A stretch of 64,000 nucleotides of DNA from Tiliqua scincoides (Eukaryota > Chordata > Lepidosauria > Squamata > Scincidae). The stretch lies in contig NC_089824.1 of the NCBI RefSeq assembly GCF_035046505.1, positions 221,348,596 through 221,412,595 on the forward strand. Direction: 5' to 3'. The notes below the pieces were generated by a model, which ran no database searches, had not been told where the DNA came from, and saw nothing but the letters and a program-made list of their open reading frames with translations. Shown in pieces: positions 1-11,899 of the stretch; position 1 is the first letter of the stretch, and every line of letters starts with the position of its first letter. The position numbers were made by a program, and so were the translations under genes.

Positions 1-216
1 TCTATACCCTTAACAGGCTATTCTGTATATGCTTTTAACAATGATAGTAAATGGAACTTACTCCTGGGTAAGTATCGATAGGATCACAGCCTAGGATTGT
101 TAAAAATTTTCCTGCTTGATGATGTCACTTCTGGTCATGACATCACTTTCAGTGGGTCCTGACAGATTCTCATTCTAAAAAGTGGGTCCCGGTGCTAAAA
201 ATTTGACAACCACTGA
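1..216 (+). mobile_element. hAT-like element, family B, right part (cut by window edge)
   Basis: Matches the copies at 13686 (+), 18467 (-) and 35182 (-). It ends with a degraded terminal repeat (TTTGACAACCACTG, compare GAGAAC at other ends). Family B starts CAGTGTTTCTCAAACTG and ends near GAGAACCACTG, the usual hAT pattern. No coding capacity. Confidence 0.75.
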
Positions 217-1681
217 CATACACAAGAACACCCCCTTATCCTGATTCAGGATAGAATTGATGGCTTGGGCCCAGGAGGGGGCAGGCTCGGTGGCACCGCT
301 GCACAATCCATGGACACAGATCCAGTCAGACCTGTGCCAGTAATTTAGCAGGCGCAAGTCCAAGTAGACCCATTGCTATGGCTGAAGCTTTCCTCAGGGC
401 AAGGGGACAAATCTCGAGGAGACCGCCAGCCTGCAAAATTTCCCAGCGCAAGCCACTCCGGCACCACTGCAGGGGAATTTCGTTAGGACTGGGTTGCCCA
501 GCCTGGGAAAGACAAGTGCCGCCCTACTCTTTTTCAAAGGACCTTTTAAAATTAGCAGTGTTTGAGCACATGGGTTATAGACGTCAACTGCAGACATATT
601 TCTGGTCATTTGGAAGCCTTTCTTACAAAATTGTGCATAAATTGCTTATTAACTTAGTCATATGTGCATAATTTTGAAGCTGCTGATGGCCATAAGCAGC
701 TACTTGCTGTTGTCAGGGGATTGTTGCTGTGATTCAAGGACAAACCTTCCAGTGCATTTTATGGATGTGTACTTAGTTCCCCTGCCTTTGATGAGGCTGG
801 CTCCCTGAAAAGTGTGGATAGGACTGAAGCCTCAATTACACCACCGCTGACATCCCTCCCACTTCTACTGCTTCCCAAGCATCAGATTTACAAGGTGATG
901 ACACCAGCATCTGTTCCTGCTGGGGCCGCAAGTCTCCAGGTGCTGCAAAATGTTTTGCACACACAGAAGCCACACAAGAGGCAGCGCTTGCCTGGTCCAT
1001 ACACATGGGTAATTCAGTGGGTTATCACAACTGACTGCTCTCGCAGACACTACTATGGTTTTGGTTTAGCAAGAACCCTGAGGTTTCAGGGCAAGGAGTT
1101 TTTGTTTTTGCCCCAGATGGTCCCTTCCTTACTGTTCATTCTTCATTCTTATTTTAATTCACTTTCATTCCTCCATTGGTTTTCATTTGTTTAAATAAAA
1201 TAACATGATGTTCTTCCTTGTAATAAGTTTCTCCCTGCTGGTGGAACTCCATTGCACAGCTTCCTGCTTGTGGGGCCATTTTATTTCCCTCTATGCCCCA
1301 GAACAGAGCACCATCATGGAATAGCAGTGGGGGTAAAAAGTAACAGCCACCCCAACAAAATAAACTGAGCATATATATTTTTTTTCCAAGCTAGAAGGCA
1401 AAAGTTGCTCCCACAGAAAGAAAATACCTGCTCCTTCAGCCACATTTCGATAGATCGTCTTTTTTTAAGGGAAAAATTTGTATCCCCTCTTCCCTAAATT
1501 TATTCTTAAATCATGGTGAAAAGTGTTCAAAACTCCTTCATCTGCAATGAGCTCACACAGGCTGGTTTTCTGACAAGACCCTGTTTCTCTGCATAGGCCA
1601 AGCCCCTGATTCAGACAATATGTTCCCTGCCCAACCAGCCCCACCTGATACAAGACATGCGCATTCACAGAGCACACATGT
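217..1681. other. No gene or repeat recognised
   Basis: AT-balanced DNA with only short ORFs that resemble no protein family I know, and no repeat seen elsewhere in the window. Confidence 0.5.
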
Positions 1682-1955
1682 CAGTGGCATAGCTACAGGG
1701 GGTGAAAAGCGCTACGTTTTGCAGGGAGCCTCACCACAGTCTGCAAGCAGCCCCTCCCCCTTCCCTTTGGAGCCTTTCTGGGCAGGGGGAGCAAAATGGA
1801 AGTGTACAGGTCTTCTCTGGGTCTTCTCTGCATTTGCCTCCATTTTGCTCCCACCACCCGGAATGGCTCCGAAGGGGAGGGGAGGGGCCGCTGGCACAGC
1901 ATGTTCAGGCACCTGCAAAACTTAGTGCTTTGCACCCCCTCTAGCTATACCACTG
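1682..1955 (+). mobile_element. hAT-type miniature element, family A, complete
   Basis: Begins CAGTGGCATAGCTACAGG and ends with its inverted complement (CTAGCTATACCACTG). The two halves are long inverted repeats of each other. It is flanked by ACACATGT (1674-1681) and GCACATGT (1956-1963), an 8-bp target duplication with one change. The 274-base element has no coding capacity, as expected of a miniature inverted-repeat element moved in trans. Confidence 0.85.
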
Positions 1956-2763
1956 GCACATGTCCTTGTTGGACAAGGGGGCTCTGAGGTTTCTAGCATG
2001 CAGAGCACTCCACAGAAGAACTCTTTTCCTATGGGAAATTCCACCACCCAACTAGTTTGCAAGGCAGTTATTGTTCCAAAAGAAATGCCTTACAGTTTCT
2101 CAAGCATACACATCTTCTGAAGTATTCGGTGCTTCAACTGCTCTTGGAACAGAGAACCCTATAGCTGTTCTCTTTTGTGTGTGAGAGAGGATGCTCTTCA
2201 GCAATGGCTGCCTCCATTCAGAGCAAAAGTTCAGGAAGCTGCATCTTTCTCCTTTGGTGGTCAGATAGAGAGAGAGAACATAGGAAAAAGGGAAGGATGT
2301 CGCACTACAGATATTATAGAGGGCAGGAAAAGGGTCTCAGGTGTCTGCTCAGGTGTCTGCCCCAGAGTCCTGCAGGTGGCATATCACCAAAATTCCAACA
2401 GTCCGAACACCTCCCCTTGATTTGGGGAGAGTTCACACAATTGCATGGGGAGCAGATCAGCTGAAACGTGCCTCTCCCCATAAACACGATTGAGAAAACC
2501 CCTGGAATGATAGGGACCAGTATCAGCCTAACTAGTGGGGTGATTATTCCTGGTTACACAGATGTTCCCTGTGAACAGCCCTAATATTATGAAGAACCTT
2601 AAAATTGTTCAAGGTGATTTTAATGTCCTAAGTTGTTTTTGTTTTGGGATTGATTTTTTAAAAAATATTTGTGATTATTCTACCGGTAAAAACTGCAAGA
2701 GTTTTGCTGCACCTTAAAAGCTACTCATTTTCAGTGCATGCATGCTGTATCATTGATTCCTGT

Positions 2764-2866
2764 CAGTGGTGTAGCTAGAGGGGTTGCAAAGCACTAAGTT
2801 TTGGAGGAGCCTGAATGCGCCATCCTCTTCGGAGCCATTTTGGGAGCAAAAAGTAGGTGTACCCAC
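2764..2866 (+). mobile_element. Family A element, left half only
   Basis: Starts CAGTGGTGTAGCTAGAGG and follows the family A left arm (AAGCACTAAGTTTTG, then GGAGCCATTTTGGGAGC) before similarity stops. The right arm is missing. Confidence 0.7.
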
Positions 2867-2888
2867 TTTAGCAGCGGATGCCATAGAT

Positions 2889-3116
2889 CAGTGTTTTTCA
2901 ACCTTTTTCATCTCGTGGCACACTGGCAAGGCACTAAAATAGTCAAGGCACACCATCAGCTTTTTGACAATTGACAAGGCACACTGTGCTGTCAATGGGG
3001 GCTCACATCCCCCAATGGTCCTATTGATAAATGACCCTCTCCCAAATTCCCACGGCACACCTGGGGACCATTCACAGCACACCAGTGTGATACGGCACAG
3101 TAGTTGAAAATGGCTG
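2889..3116 (+). mobile_element. hAT-type miniature element, family C, complete
   Basis: Begins CAGTGTTTTTCAACC and ends GTTGAAAATGGCTG, flanked by perfect copies of CCATAGAT (2881-2888, 3117-3124). It is 228 bases long, the same length as the copy at 44073. No coding capacity. Confidence 0.88.
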
Positions 3117-3124
3117 CCATAGAT

Positions 3125-4135
3125 TAATTGCCTCTTGCAAGAAGGATGCCTCATTTCAGTCCTGACCAGAATATTCATCAATGGCACTGTGTGCTCAGTA
3201 AGTGTAGAAGAGATGGAGGGTGGCTTAATGAGTCAGCACCCTTTCATCGTTCTTTGGGGCGGCAGAACTATGAAATTCTGTCCCCATACCAAAGAGGGAT
3301 AATAATATTTTTCCATCTGGCTTCCCAATGACCAAATTAGATTCATTACCAAAAGCCTCTGAAATATCCAGATGAAAGGCCTCTGGGTTTATTTGGAACA
3401 TATTTTGTCTGGGAAAATCCCAAGGATGTATGAATATCTTGTTTCTGCTGGTATCTTGACACTCCTTAGCCTTGGCTTGTTAAATCAGGGCACGAAATCT
3501 TGGACACCGTCCAAAGATTTGTGCTGGAAATGTGGCCAAGCAAGAACGCACAAATTCTTATCTGTTTGGCTTCCCTGGCCTTTTTCTCTGTCTGTTTTGT
3601 TTTATCAAATGCAAAGTTGAGAGAGGCTGAAGCAGAAATGACTTTGTGGCAAAGTTCTCTTCCATGTGCCGAATCAGGCCATTTCCTTGGCAATTTCCCT
3701 GGAAAACAGAGTGTGATCAAAACTGACAGACAAGCCATGCAGGGGATTTAGATGACAGAGAGACAGAGCTGGTAATGGTTGGCTGCTAGATTGTCTCCCC
3801 AGATTTCATTAACTGGAGACGGTAAGAAGTTACGACTCCTGAAATTGCTGCATAGTTGACTCCTGTAATGTGTACTGCCTGTAATGGGACTGTAATGGGA
3901 CTGCCCTTGTGTGGGAGTTATTACAATGCCCTTTCCAAGTGAATCTGTCCTACAACAAGACCAAAGGGGAAAGGCCTCAATGAGAAGAAGCTTGTTCTTA
4001 GACTTAAAGAAGAAGTCTAAGACTGAAAAGTATTTGCCTGCAATCTCATCTGCAGCACTCTTCATTTGTCTCCAGTTTTTTAAAACATTCTTAAAACTCA
4101 TCTTTTCTCAGAGTCAAACTAGATAGGAAACCAAG
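3125..4135. other. No gene or repeat recognised
   Basis: About 1 kb of apparently single-copy DNA. Short ORFs on both strands overlap each other and match nothing known to me. Confidence 0.45.
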
Positions 4136-4372
4136 CAAGCAATTTTCAACTGATGTTTTGTAGCATGTTGGTGTGCCACGAAAGGTCCACAGGTGTGTCG
4201 CAGGAGTTTGGAGCGCAGCAGCTGAAAACTGATGGGAAACTCTTCCAGGTTCTGCAGCTCTGTTTCTAGGGCCAATGTCTGCAGTAGCAAGCCAGAAGTG
4301 ACATCACCAGAGGCGAAGACCCGAGATAAGGCAATCGAGGTCAGTATGCCATGAGAAGAAAATGGCAGCCAT
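4136..4372 (+). mobile_element. hAT-like element, family D
   Basis: Starts AAGCAATTTTCAAC and follows the reverse complement of the complete copy at 57767 (GGAGTTTGGAGC, CTCTTCCAGGTTCTG, then AAGTGACATCAC and GGTCAGTATGCCATGAG). The right terminus is worn. Confidence 0.7.
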
Positions 4373-4682
4373 ATATCTGTCTTCCCATCCTCCCCCTTAA
4401 GGTCTACTAGAATTTTCCCATGCTGTTTTCCCCATTCCATATTCTTCTGTTCTCACCCACTGCCTAAAGATATGGCAGGAATGATTATGAGCTTGAGAGC
4501 ATTTCAAAAGGTTCATGGGCCTTTCAGTAGCTTTTGGTCATGGCAACAAAGGTCAAGAAGATTAACATGGGGCTCTGTGCTGAAGGTGCTGTGCTAAACA
4601 TGAGGCCTCCTTCCACCAAGCAAGTCTTTCCACTTCTCAGTTCTCTTCTCAGAGACCATCTTCTCAGACATGGCTAAAGACA

Positions 4683-4701
4683 TGAGAGAGAGAGAGAGAG
4701 A
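4683..4701. repeat. (GA)n microsatellite
   Basis: A short run of GA dinucleotides in otherwise unrecognised DNA between two family D copies. Confidence 0.8.
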
Positions 4702-4905
4702 GTTTCCTTCTGCTAAGTTTCTCCTTCCAGAGCTCTATGAAATGCCAAAGCTCCAGTTCACCCAGAGCTCTTTGAAATGCCATGAACTTTAGGGTTTCAT
4801 TTGGAGCAGCAGTCTGAGGTTGGAGGGGGGACTTGTTCAAAAGCACAAAACAAGGGAGATTGTCAGAGGTGTTTGGCTTGGCCGTGTGTACAGAAACTGT
4901 TAAAG

Positions 4906-5037
4906 CAGCAATTTTCAACAGGTGTTGAAAGGTTCACAAATGTGCTGCAGGAGTTTGGAGCACCGCAGATGAAAATTGCTAAAAAATTCTTCCAGGTTCT
5001 CTCCGCCAGTGGAGACACAGATTTCATTTCTATAGAC
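4906..5037 (+). mobile_element. Family D element, part left of an inserted hAT element
   Basis: Starts CAGCAATTTTCAACAGG and carries the family blocks AGGAGTTTGGAGCACCG and TTCTTCCAGGTTCTC. It is interrupted at 5038 by another hAT-like element with a perfect duplication of CTATAGAC. A short remainder with AGTTGCCCTG continues after 5330. Confidence 0.65.
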
Positions 5038-5322
5038 CAGAGGTCTCTAAACTTTTTGGCCAAAGGGCTGCATCAAATATCTGGCACAGTGTGGAGGGCC
5101 GGAAAACAAAATTAAACATAAAATTTAAATAAATACTTTGGAGATGGAACTTTCTTGAATGAATAAATGAATGGGCTCAAATGTCCAGGACTTCTCCAAG
5201 AATGAACACAGCCCAGGAAATAAAGCACACACTTAAATGAACCCCCATTCCCCCACCCCACAAGCACAACTCTGGTTTTGTTTGGTCAAGTGGTCCCCTG
5301 GGCCAGGGTTTGGAGATCCCTG
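5038..5322 (+). mobile_element. hAT-type miniature element, family E, complete
   Basis: Begins CAGAGGTCTCTAAAC and ends GTTTGGAGATCCCTG, with perfect 8-bp duplication CTATAGAC (5030-5037, 5323-5330). It is 285 bases, AT-rich inside, with no coding capacity. Confidence 0.87.
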
Positions 5323-5371
5323 CTATAGACAGTTGCCCTGTAGGTCTGGTGCAGGCTTGAGAGAGGATCCG

Positions 5372-5500
5372 GTTGTTTGTTTGTTTGTTTGTTTGTTTGT
5401 TTGTTTGTTTGTTTGTTTGTTTGTTTAATGAATTTATACCCCGCCTTTCTTCCAGCAAGGGCACTCAAGGCGGCTTACAAGATTTGAAAGCGTAACAATA
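5372..5500 (-). mobile_element. L2-like LINE 3' end with (AAAC)n tail, - strand
   Basis: On the - strand the sequence reads GTAAGCCGCCTTGAG, then GGCGGGGTATAAATTC, then about 14 AAAC units (plus-strand GTTT run 5372-5427). This closing motif plus tetranucleotide tail also occurs at 28750-28838 (+), 36670 (-) and 61820 (-). Assignment to the L2 clade rests on recall of squamate repeats. Confidence 0.6.
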
Positions 5501-5576
5501 ATAAAACAATAAAACAGTAAAATCAAAGACACCCTGTGGATCACATAAAATTAAACAAAATTACATTCAGTTAAAG

Positions 5577-6066
5577 CAGGGGTGCCCAAACCCTGGCCCT
5601 GGGGCCACTTGCATCCCTCGAGACCTCTCAATGTGGCCCTCAGGGAGCTCCCAGTCTCCAATGAGCCTCTGGCCCTCCAGTGATTTGTTGAAGCCCACAC
5701 TGGCCCGATGCAACTGCTCTCAGCGTGAGGGCGACTGTTTGACCTCTCGCGTGAGCTGTGGGATGAGGGCTCCCTGTTGGATGAGCTGTGGGATGAGGGC
5801 TCCCTGCTTGCTGTTTCACATCTGTGATGCAGTAGTGGCAGAAAAGGAAAGGCCAGCCTTGCTTTGTGCAAGACCTTTTTTAGGCCTTGAGCTATTGCAA
5901 GACCTTCATTCATTCATATAAGTTCATTGTTAACATATTCATTTATGTAAACATATGCAAATTTATTCAAATTTGGAATGTAAATTAATTCTTTTTTTCC
6001 CCCGGCCCCCGACACAGTGTCAGAGAGACGATGCGGCCCTCCTGCCAAAAACTTTGGACACCCCTG
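5577..6066 (+). mobile_element. hAT (Charlie-type) element, 490 bases, complete
   Basis: Begins CAGGGGTGCCCAAAC and ends GTTTGGACACCCCTG. Perfect target duplication AGTTAAAG at 5569-5576 and 6067-6074. The interior has a 29-base direct duplication (GAGCTGTGGGATGAGGGC occurs twice at about 5753-5805) and an AT-rich right half. No transposase is encoded. Confidence 0.9.
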
Positions 6067-6074
6067 AGTTAAAG

Positions 6075-7175
6075 CATCAAGGCACTCAATGAGGTGGGGA
6101 TTTGCCATGGTCTCCCCAGATTAAGTCTAGGAGGCTAGTCCAGGGTACACGGTATGGGTTAAGCACATAACCTTTCGGCTTAGGACCTTCCTTTCATACT
6201 CCCTTATTCCATTCTCGAGAGATCTATTTCGTTACCCCTTATTGGTTATATTTTCTGCAAAAGAGGCAAAGCCAAGTGAGAAAGCCACTCTCCACTGCGA
6301 TCTCCACTGAAGTGTCTACTTTGTTGCTCAACTTCCGATAGGAGAAACTTCTGTTGTGTAACATGGGTCACTTAGGGCAAGAAAGGAGCCTATAAACATG
6401 TTCAAATAGAATAAACACGTAGCATGGTGGCAGCTGGAATGTCCATGCATGAGCAAAGGATTCAGAACTAGTAAAATCTGAGATAGGAATGGTGATAAGG
6501 CCTCAAACAGTAATGTAAAATTTTACAGCTTGGAAAAGACACTGGAGAAGCAATTGAAAAGAGCAGAACACTGGAAAAAAATGAGGTGTTGCTTTAATAT
6601 GCCCCACCAGAAGATTTGTTAATCGTTCCAAGATGTGCTGATTTTGTCCAGGGGCAGAGCTCAATTTTGTGCAGTGGTTTCTGTCTGCCCGGGAGAGTAA
6701 TTTGAAAGATTACCACCAGGAAATTGTTTACAGGATGGGCGGCTGGTTGCAGATATGCTGGCTTTTGTTTACCAAATGGACTTTCATGTCAGCTGGAGAA
6801 AATGATTGTGTGTGAATGTGTGTGCCTTTTAGGATACGGTGAGTGGGTAGCGCATGATGGAACCATGGGAGGATGCTGCTGAAAGTCTTCTGCCATGAGT
6901 TAGGACACACTGAACACAAGACTCCCTGAAACCCCGGAGCAGCAAAGAGAAGAGGGAGGAATCGGGAAGGATAGCTGGGGGTGTTCAGAGAGAAGAGCTG
7001 AACCTCACCAAGAACTGAAGCCATGAGGAAAGCTGGAGATAATGTACCGGTCTGACCAAATCTTTGGTTGCAGGACTCCACAGTGACCAGAACAGGCCAC
7101 AGGAAACAGAGATGTCTTTGTGAACATTGGAAGCTCCCCTCTTCCGAGGCAGACACTTGGGCCCTCTAGCCCCGT
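6075..7175. other. No gene or repeat recognised
   Basis: About 1.1 kb without recognised elements. The stretch after 6120 looks like ordinary single-copy DNA. Confidence 0.4.
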
Positions 7176-7250
7176 ATAGCCTCTATGCTGCCAGATCTTC
7201 TGCATGCAGAGCAAGTACTCCACCACTGAGCTGATACCCCAATACCCTCT
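7176..7250 (-). mobile_element. tRNA-derived SINE head, - strand
   Basis: On the - strand, ATCAGCTCAGTGGTGGAG (A-box-like) is followed by TTGCTCTGCATGCAGAAG, the anticodon-stem part of a common squamate SINE. The B box is lost. It is not a functional tRNA gene. Confidence 0.55.
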
Positions 7251-7379
7251 CTCAGTGGACAGCCAGCCCCTCCCCCAAATTCCTGCATTCTTATTTGAGT
7301 TCCGCCAGAATTCTTTTCCCCTAAAAAGAATGAAAGTATTTGCCGTCCCTCCATCTTTTGTCCTGCATGGATATTTTTT

Positions 7380-7409
7380 CCTCTCTCTCTCTCTCTCCCC
7401 CCCCCCCTT
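7380..7409. repeat. (CT)n and poly-C tract
   Basis: Eight to nine CT units run into about ten C. Confidence 0.8.
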
Positions 7410-8376
7410 TGCGGTAATCTTTAAAAGGTTGTTAAACTTTAATACAAAGGAAATTAAAAAACCCCAAGGAGCTATTTTCAAAATAATTTCCCACTCAAAA
7501 CATATTCCCTCAGTAAATCTAATTTGTAGGAAATAAAGAACAAAGCATTACAATAAAGGGCTTTTCAGCAGAACCTAATGGCTTACATGTGGGCAGGGGT
7601 TGGGGGACTTTTAGCCACTCAAGTCAAGAAGCAGGCTCCCAGGGGAGGAGGCTTCCACCAGGCCATCAGGGTGCCTTCTCCTTCCCCAACCTGTTGTCTT
7701 TCCTTCATCTGTGCAAGAAGCAGTTCCTCAACCCATGACGTGGGGAGCAGAACCCACCCCACATTCCACAGCTGGCTCCTGAGGGCCGTACAGGACTGCA
7801 GTAACTAGCACCTCACTGAGGATGCTGCTGGATTGAAACTCTCCAGTGAAAGCAAAATGAGCTATTTGCTTTTTATCTTACGTATGATCCTATTGGATAG
7901 GCCCACAGGTGGAATTCTGCGGGCATTCTGCCTGTGCTGGTTGCTGATAAGCAGGCATAAAGTACACTCTGGCAGTAAACCTATTAGCACGCTGCTGAAG
8001 TGCCAGGGCCTTCCTGCATGTGTCGACAGACTGCTGGCTGCCCTCTAGAGCAGGTAAGCCAGCAGGTGAGCTGGGAGTGGGTGGGGGCAAAACTGGGTGG
8101 AGAGGTGGAGGAACAAAAAGCAGGGAGAGGTGGATCCAGCAGTGATGGCGCATGTCAGATCCTATCCCCTCTGGCAGCAGCCTCCCAGCCCCAAATCGCT
8201 GGTGTAGGGGACCGATTGCAGGGTGGGAGGTTTACAGAGGGGAAAATGGAATTTCCCTTTCTCCTCCGAAGCCTCCCACACTCATCCCCTCCACTGGATG
8301 CATCATGTACCTTTTCAGTGTGTTTGCACCAGTGGGGGGGGGATAGGACTGGGCTGTTAGTCTCAACAAGGTTACT

Positions 8377-8520
8377 TCATGGCATAAGAAGAATCAGATC
8401 AGACCAAGGCAGAGCCATCCTGTCCAATCTTCTGCCAGGAGGAGGACAATTCTGGTCAATAAGGCCAGCCAGGAGACCCATAAGCAAGGCATGGAACTCA
8501 ACAGACCTCCCCAACACATA
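8377..8520 (-). mobile_element. Worn CR1-like 3' tail, - strand
   Basis: The order CATAAGAAGAATCAGATCAGACC, CATCCTGTCCAATCTTCTG, GGCCAGCCAGGAGACCC, AAGCAAGGCATG follows the familiar CR1-like tail seen at 9005 and 29348 but is much more diverged. Similar worn copies lie at 25808, 38585 and 51905. Confidence 0.5.
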
Positions 8521-8570
8521 TTCAATGGTCTGTGGCCTCACACCACATGGAGATTTTATCCATTATTCTC

Positions 8571-8599
8571 CATAATAATAATAATAATAATAATAATAG
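8571..8599. repeat. (ATA)n microsatellite
   Basis: Nine ATA/TAA units in a row. Confidence 0.8.
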
Positions 8600-9004
8600 A
8601 CAACCACATGGAGAAGCCTTCAGTTTCTTTTGTTTGCCCTAAAACAGCTGCCAGTCACTTTCATTGGGTGACCATCAATTCTAGTGATATAAAAGAGAGC
8701 AAAGTTTCTCTCTCCCCACTTCTGCACAGCATTCATCATTGCATCTCAGCTCACTGCCAGGCATAAAGGCATGATCTAGTGGAGGTGGTGGGGTTGCCAA
8801 TTCCAGAGACTGAGCATCTGCCTTTATGGGTAGGGCCTAAGGACAAGGCCTTTGGAGCAGAGTCTGGAGCCCACGCTGACTCTGTGGGTGGAACCGAGTG
8901 GGATTAGATAGATCCAAGTGGAACTGCAAGGTGTTGATTCATCTCAGGTGTATAGCTAACAGACACAGGAGGTTGGAGGTGGGCTGCTTCCTTGCTTTTC
9001 AAAA

Positions 9005-9368
9005 GAACATAACATAAGAACAGCCCCACTGGATCAGGCCATAGGCCCATCTAGTCCAGCTTCCTGTATCTCACAGCGGCCCACCAAATGCCCCAGGGAG
9101 CACACCTGATAACAAGAGACCTCATCCTGGTGCCCTCCCTTGCATCTGGCATTCTGACATAACCCATTTCTAAAATCAGGAGGTTGCGCATACACATCAT
9201 GGCTTGTACCCCATAATGGATTTTTCCTTCAGAAACTTGTCCAATCCCCTTTTAAAGGCGTCCAGGCCAGTCGCCATCACCACATCCTGTGGCAAAGAGT
9301 TCCACAGACCAACCACACACTGAGTAAAGAAATATTTTCTTTTGTCTGTTCTAACTCTCCCAAACTTT
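9005..9368 (-). mobile_element. CR1 LINE, 3' end, - strand
   Basis: Starts with AACATAAGAACAGCCCCACTG and runs through CATCTAGTCCAGCTTCCTG and the complement of the ORF2 end (KYFFTQ.VVGLWNSLPQD), closely matching the 3' end of the copy at 29348. It is truncated at its 5' side near 9368. Confidence 0.85.
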
Positions 9369-10247
9369 TCGGGCAACAGGGCTGCAAGGCAGAAAGTTGG
9401 CCTGGCAAGTTCTTTTCCTGGGCAGTTGCCAACCCTGGTAAGTAGTCAAAGATGTTGGAAGAGGGGTGCAGTTTTATCCCTGGGCAGTCTTGCTATGGAG
9501 AAAGCTGGGCTTTGTAGACCATTTGTCTGATCCAACAGCGCACTGCGCTCCTTTTAGCATGCATGGAGGAAGCATCCAATGGAAGGAGAACTCTAGGATG
9601 TCCTCTCCATTTGCATCTCTGCCCCTCCACCCATCCTCATTTCTTAAAGGAAGCTGCACTGATAAACTCTTGCTCAGAACCCAGTCCTGAAGCCCACCCT
9701 TCCAAAAAGGTGAGCAGCCATTTTCGGCAGCCGTCCAGTCTTTTCTTGCATGTTCTTGTTTCAGATCTCTCTCCCTTTAATAATCCCTCCCACGTCCTCT
9801 TTTAAATATCCAGCGCCACTTTTGAAGGAGTCTCTCAACCATTTCTTAATTAGCAAAGTGGAAAATATGTTGGTTGTCGCCCACCTCAAATTGCAGTGAT
9901 CAGGGCCTGAATTCCGAAACCACTTCAAAAACTCGTTTTGGTGCAATCATGGAGTGGATAAATGCCTCTTTGATAAAGGCCCATAACATTGTTCTCTGCT
10001 CCCCCTGAGTCCCCCTTCTCTGTGTTAGGTTAAATAATTAAAAACCACTTGTTGCTGTGATTTCATTTCCTTAATGCCTCTTCTCCTTAAGGGCATCAGC
10101 AGGGGCTTCAGCTACAAGTGAGATCATTTTTCCAATAAGAACACAGAGTGTGCCATTTCCAAAGAACGTCCAGTTGGAAGCCGTGTGGCTACGTAGTCAT
10201 GAGCTAGTTGGTGTGAGTGCAAATATTTGTTTGGGGCAAATGAAATG
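9369..10247. other. No gene or repeat recognised
   Basis: Nearly 0.9 kb of unassigned DNA between a CR1 tail and a family A element. Confidence 0.4.
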
Positions 10248-10255
10248 GTTTCAAC

Positions 10256-10451
10256 CATGGGGGTAGCTGGGTGTGTGTGCAAAGCACTAAGTTTTGCAGG
10301 GAGCCTCACCACGGTGTGCAAGCAGACCCTACCCCTGTCTTCCAGAGCCATTCCAGGCAATGGGAGCAAAACAGATTCACCTACATTTGCCTCCAGAAAG
10401 GGAGGGGGAGGCAAAACATAGTGCTTTGCACCTCCTCTAGCTATGCCACTA
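10256..10451 (+). mobile_element. Family A hAT-type element, complete but worn
   Basis: Left arm has GCAAAGCACTAAGTTTTGC and right arm CATAGTGCTTTGCACC, mutually inverted. Flanks are GTTTCAAC (10248-10255) and GTTTCAGC (10452-10459), an 8-bp duplication with one change. Its left terminal bases are altered (CATGGGGG). Confidence 0.78.
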
Positions 10452-10947
10452 GTTTCAGCCCTACACAGTTTGATAGATAAGAAGGAAGCCTTCCAGGGTT
10501 CTGAAGGAAAAATCCTTTTCACTTGAATTCTTCTTGAGAGCAATACAAACTGCTCCAGCTCTGTCAGAAAAGTCCTCAACCCTCAAATCTATGACTAGTT
10601 ACTTCCCAGACATCAAGCAGAAGAAGAATTCTCTGGATACTTCCACACACCTCAACTAGGGCTGAGCCAAGTGTGTGTGAGGTGTGTTTCTCACAAAAAG
10701 ATTCAACATTGGCAAAAGAAAAGGACCACCCCCCAGCCCCCTTCAGTCATTCTTGGTATGTTACTCTGAAAGGGCGAAAAGTGTCCATCCATCCAGAGCC
10801 CTTAGGATTAGGAATCCTAATCCAGGAAGCCCTACTGTCAATCTCAGTCAGCTCCATTTGACATCAGTGATGTTCATTACATAGTCCAGATCTGACTGGC
10901 TATGTAGCATTGTGATAGCATCATATCTACTATTTACTTGACTGAGA

Positions 10948-11475
10948 GTACATAAGAACATAAGAAAAGCCCAGTTAGATCGGGCCAAAAGATACAGGAG
11001 GCATCTAGTCCAGCCTCCTGTATCACACAGATGCCTCAGGGAATAAACAAGACAACAGGAGACCTGCATCCTGGTGCCCTCCTGGCATCTAGCATTCTGA
11101 AATACCTACCTCTATAATCAGCAGGTTGCACAGACCCGTCACAGCTTGTAACCTGGGATGGACTTTTCCTCCAGAAATTTATCCAATTGCTTTTTAAAGG
11201 CATCTAGGCAAGATGCTGTCACCACATTCTGTGGCAAGGAATTCCACAGATTAACTACGCTCTGGGTAAAGAAATATTTTCTTTTGTCTGTCCTAACTCT
11301 CCCAACACTCAATTTGAGTGGATGTCCCCTGGTTCTGGTGTTGTGCGAGAGGGAAAGAACATCCCTCTATCCACTCTGTCCACCCCCTGCATAATTTTGT
11401 ATGTCTCAATCACGCACACACACACACACACCCCCGGCGCCTTTTTTTCTAGACTGAAGAGCCCCAACCTTTCCT
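10948..11475 (-). mobile_element. CR1 LINE, 3' part, - strand
   Basis: Carries the tail motif ACATAAGAACATAAGAAAAGC and then the complement of the ORF2 end as far as the SLEKRR block. A (CA)n run at 11414-11432 sits inside. More diverged than the copies at 29348 and 40280, so older. Confidence 0.82.
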
Positions 11476-11548
11476 CTTAAGGAAGGTGAGGAAGTACCCA
11501 TGTGTCTGTTTCAACTGTGGTTCCAGGAACAAATCTCAGTCTCCAGCT

Positions 11549-11562
11549 CGGGGGGGGGGGGG
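11549..11562. repeat. Poly-G tract
   Basis: About 13 G in a row near the 5' limit of the CR1 piece. Confidence 0.7.
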
Positions 11563-11899
11563 GACACTACAAAACAGGCAGGCATTCAGTACTCTGGCTT
11601 CAGCTGGAGTGGGCACTAACAATTCACCTACAATGTCAAGTATCTCCTTGTCCATTTCTCAGAGGGAGGCAGAGTTTTCACATTTCTGGGGTCACACTAG
11701 ATTTAGTCCAAGGAGTTTGTTCCCCAGCCAAAAAGGAAAGGAAACCAAATTAGTTTTAGTAAGACCAGAGACATTCCTGGGGAGAGTTTCGCACGTCCGT
11801 GTTTTCATTATTTGTTATATTTGTTTCCGTTTTCCTACAGTAAAGCCATATCCAAAGCAACTGAAAAGGGGCTTAAAACAAATAATAAAATGCACAAAT

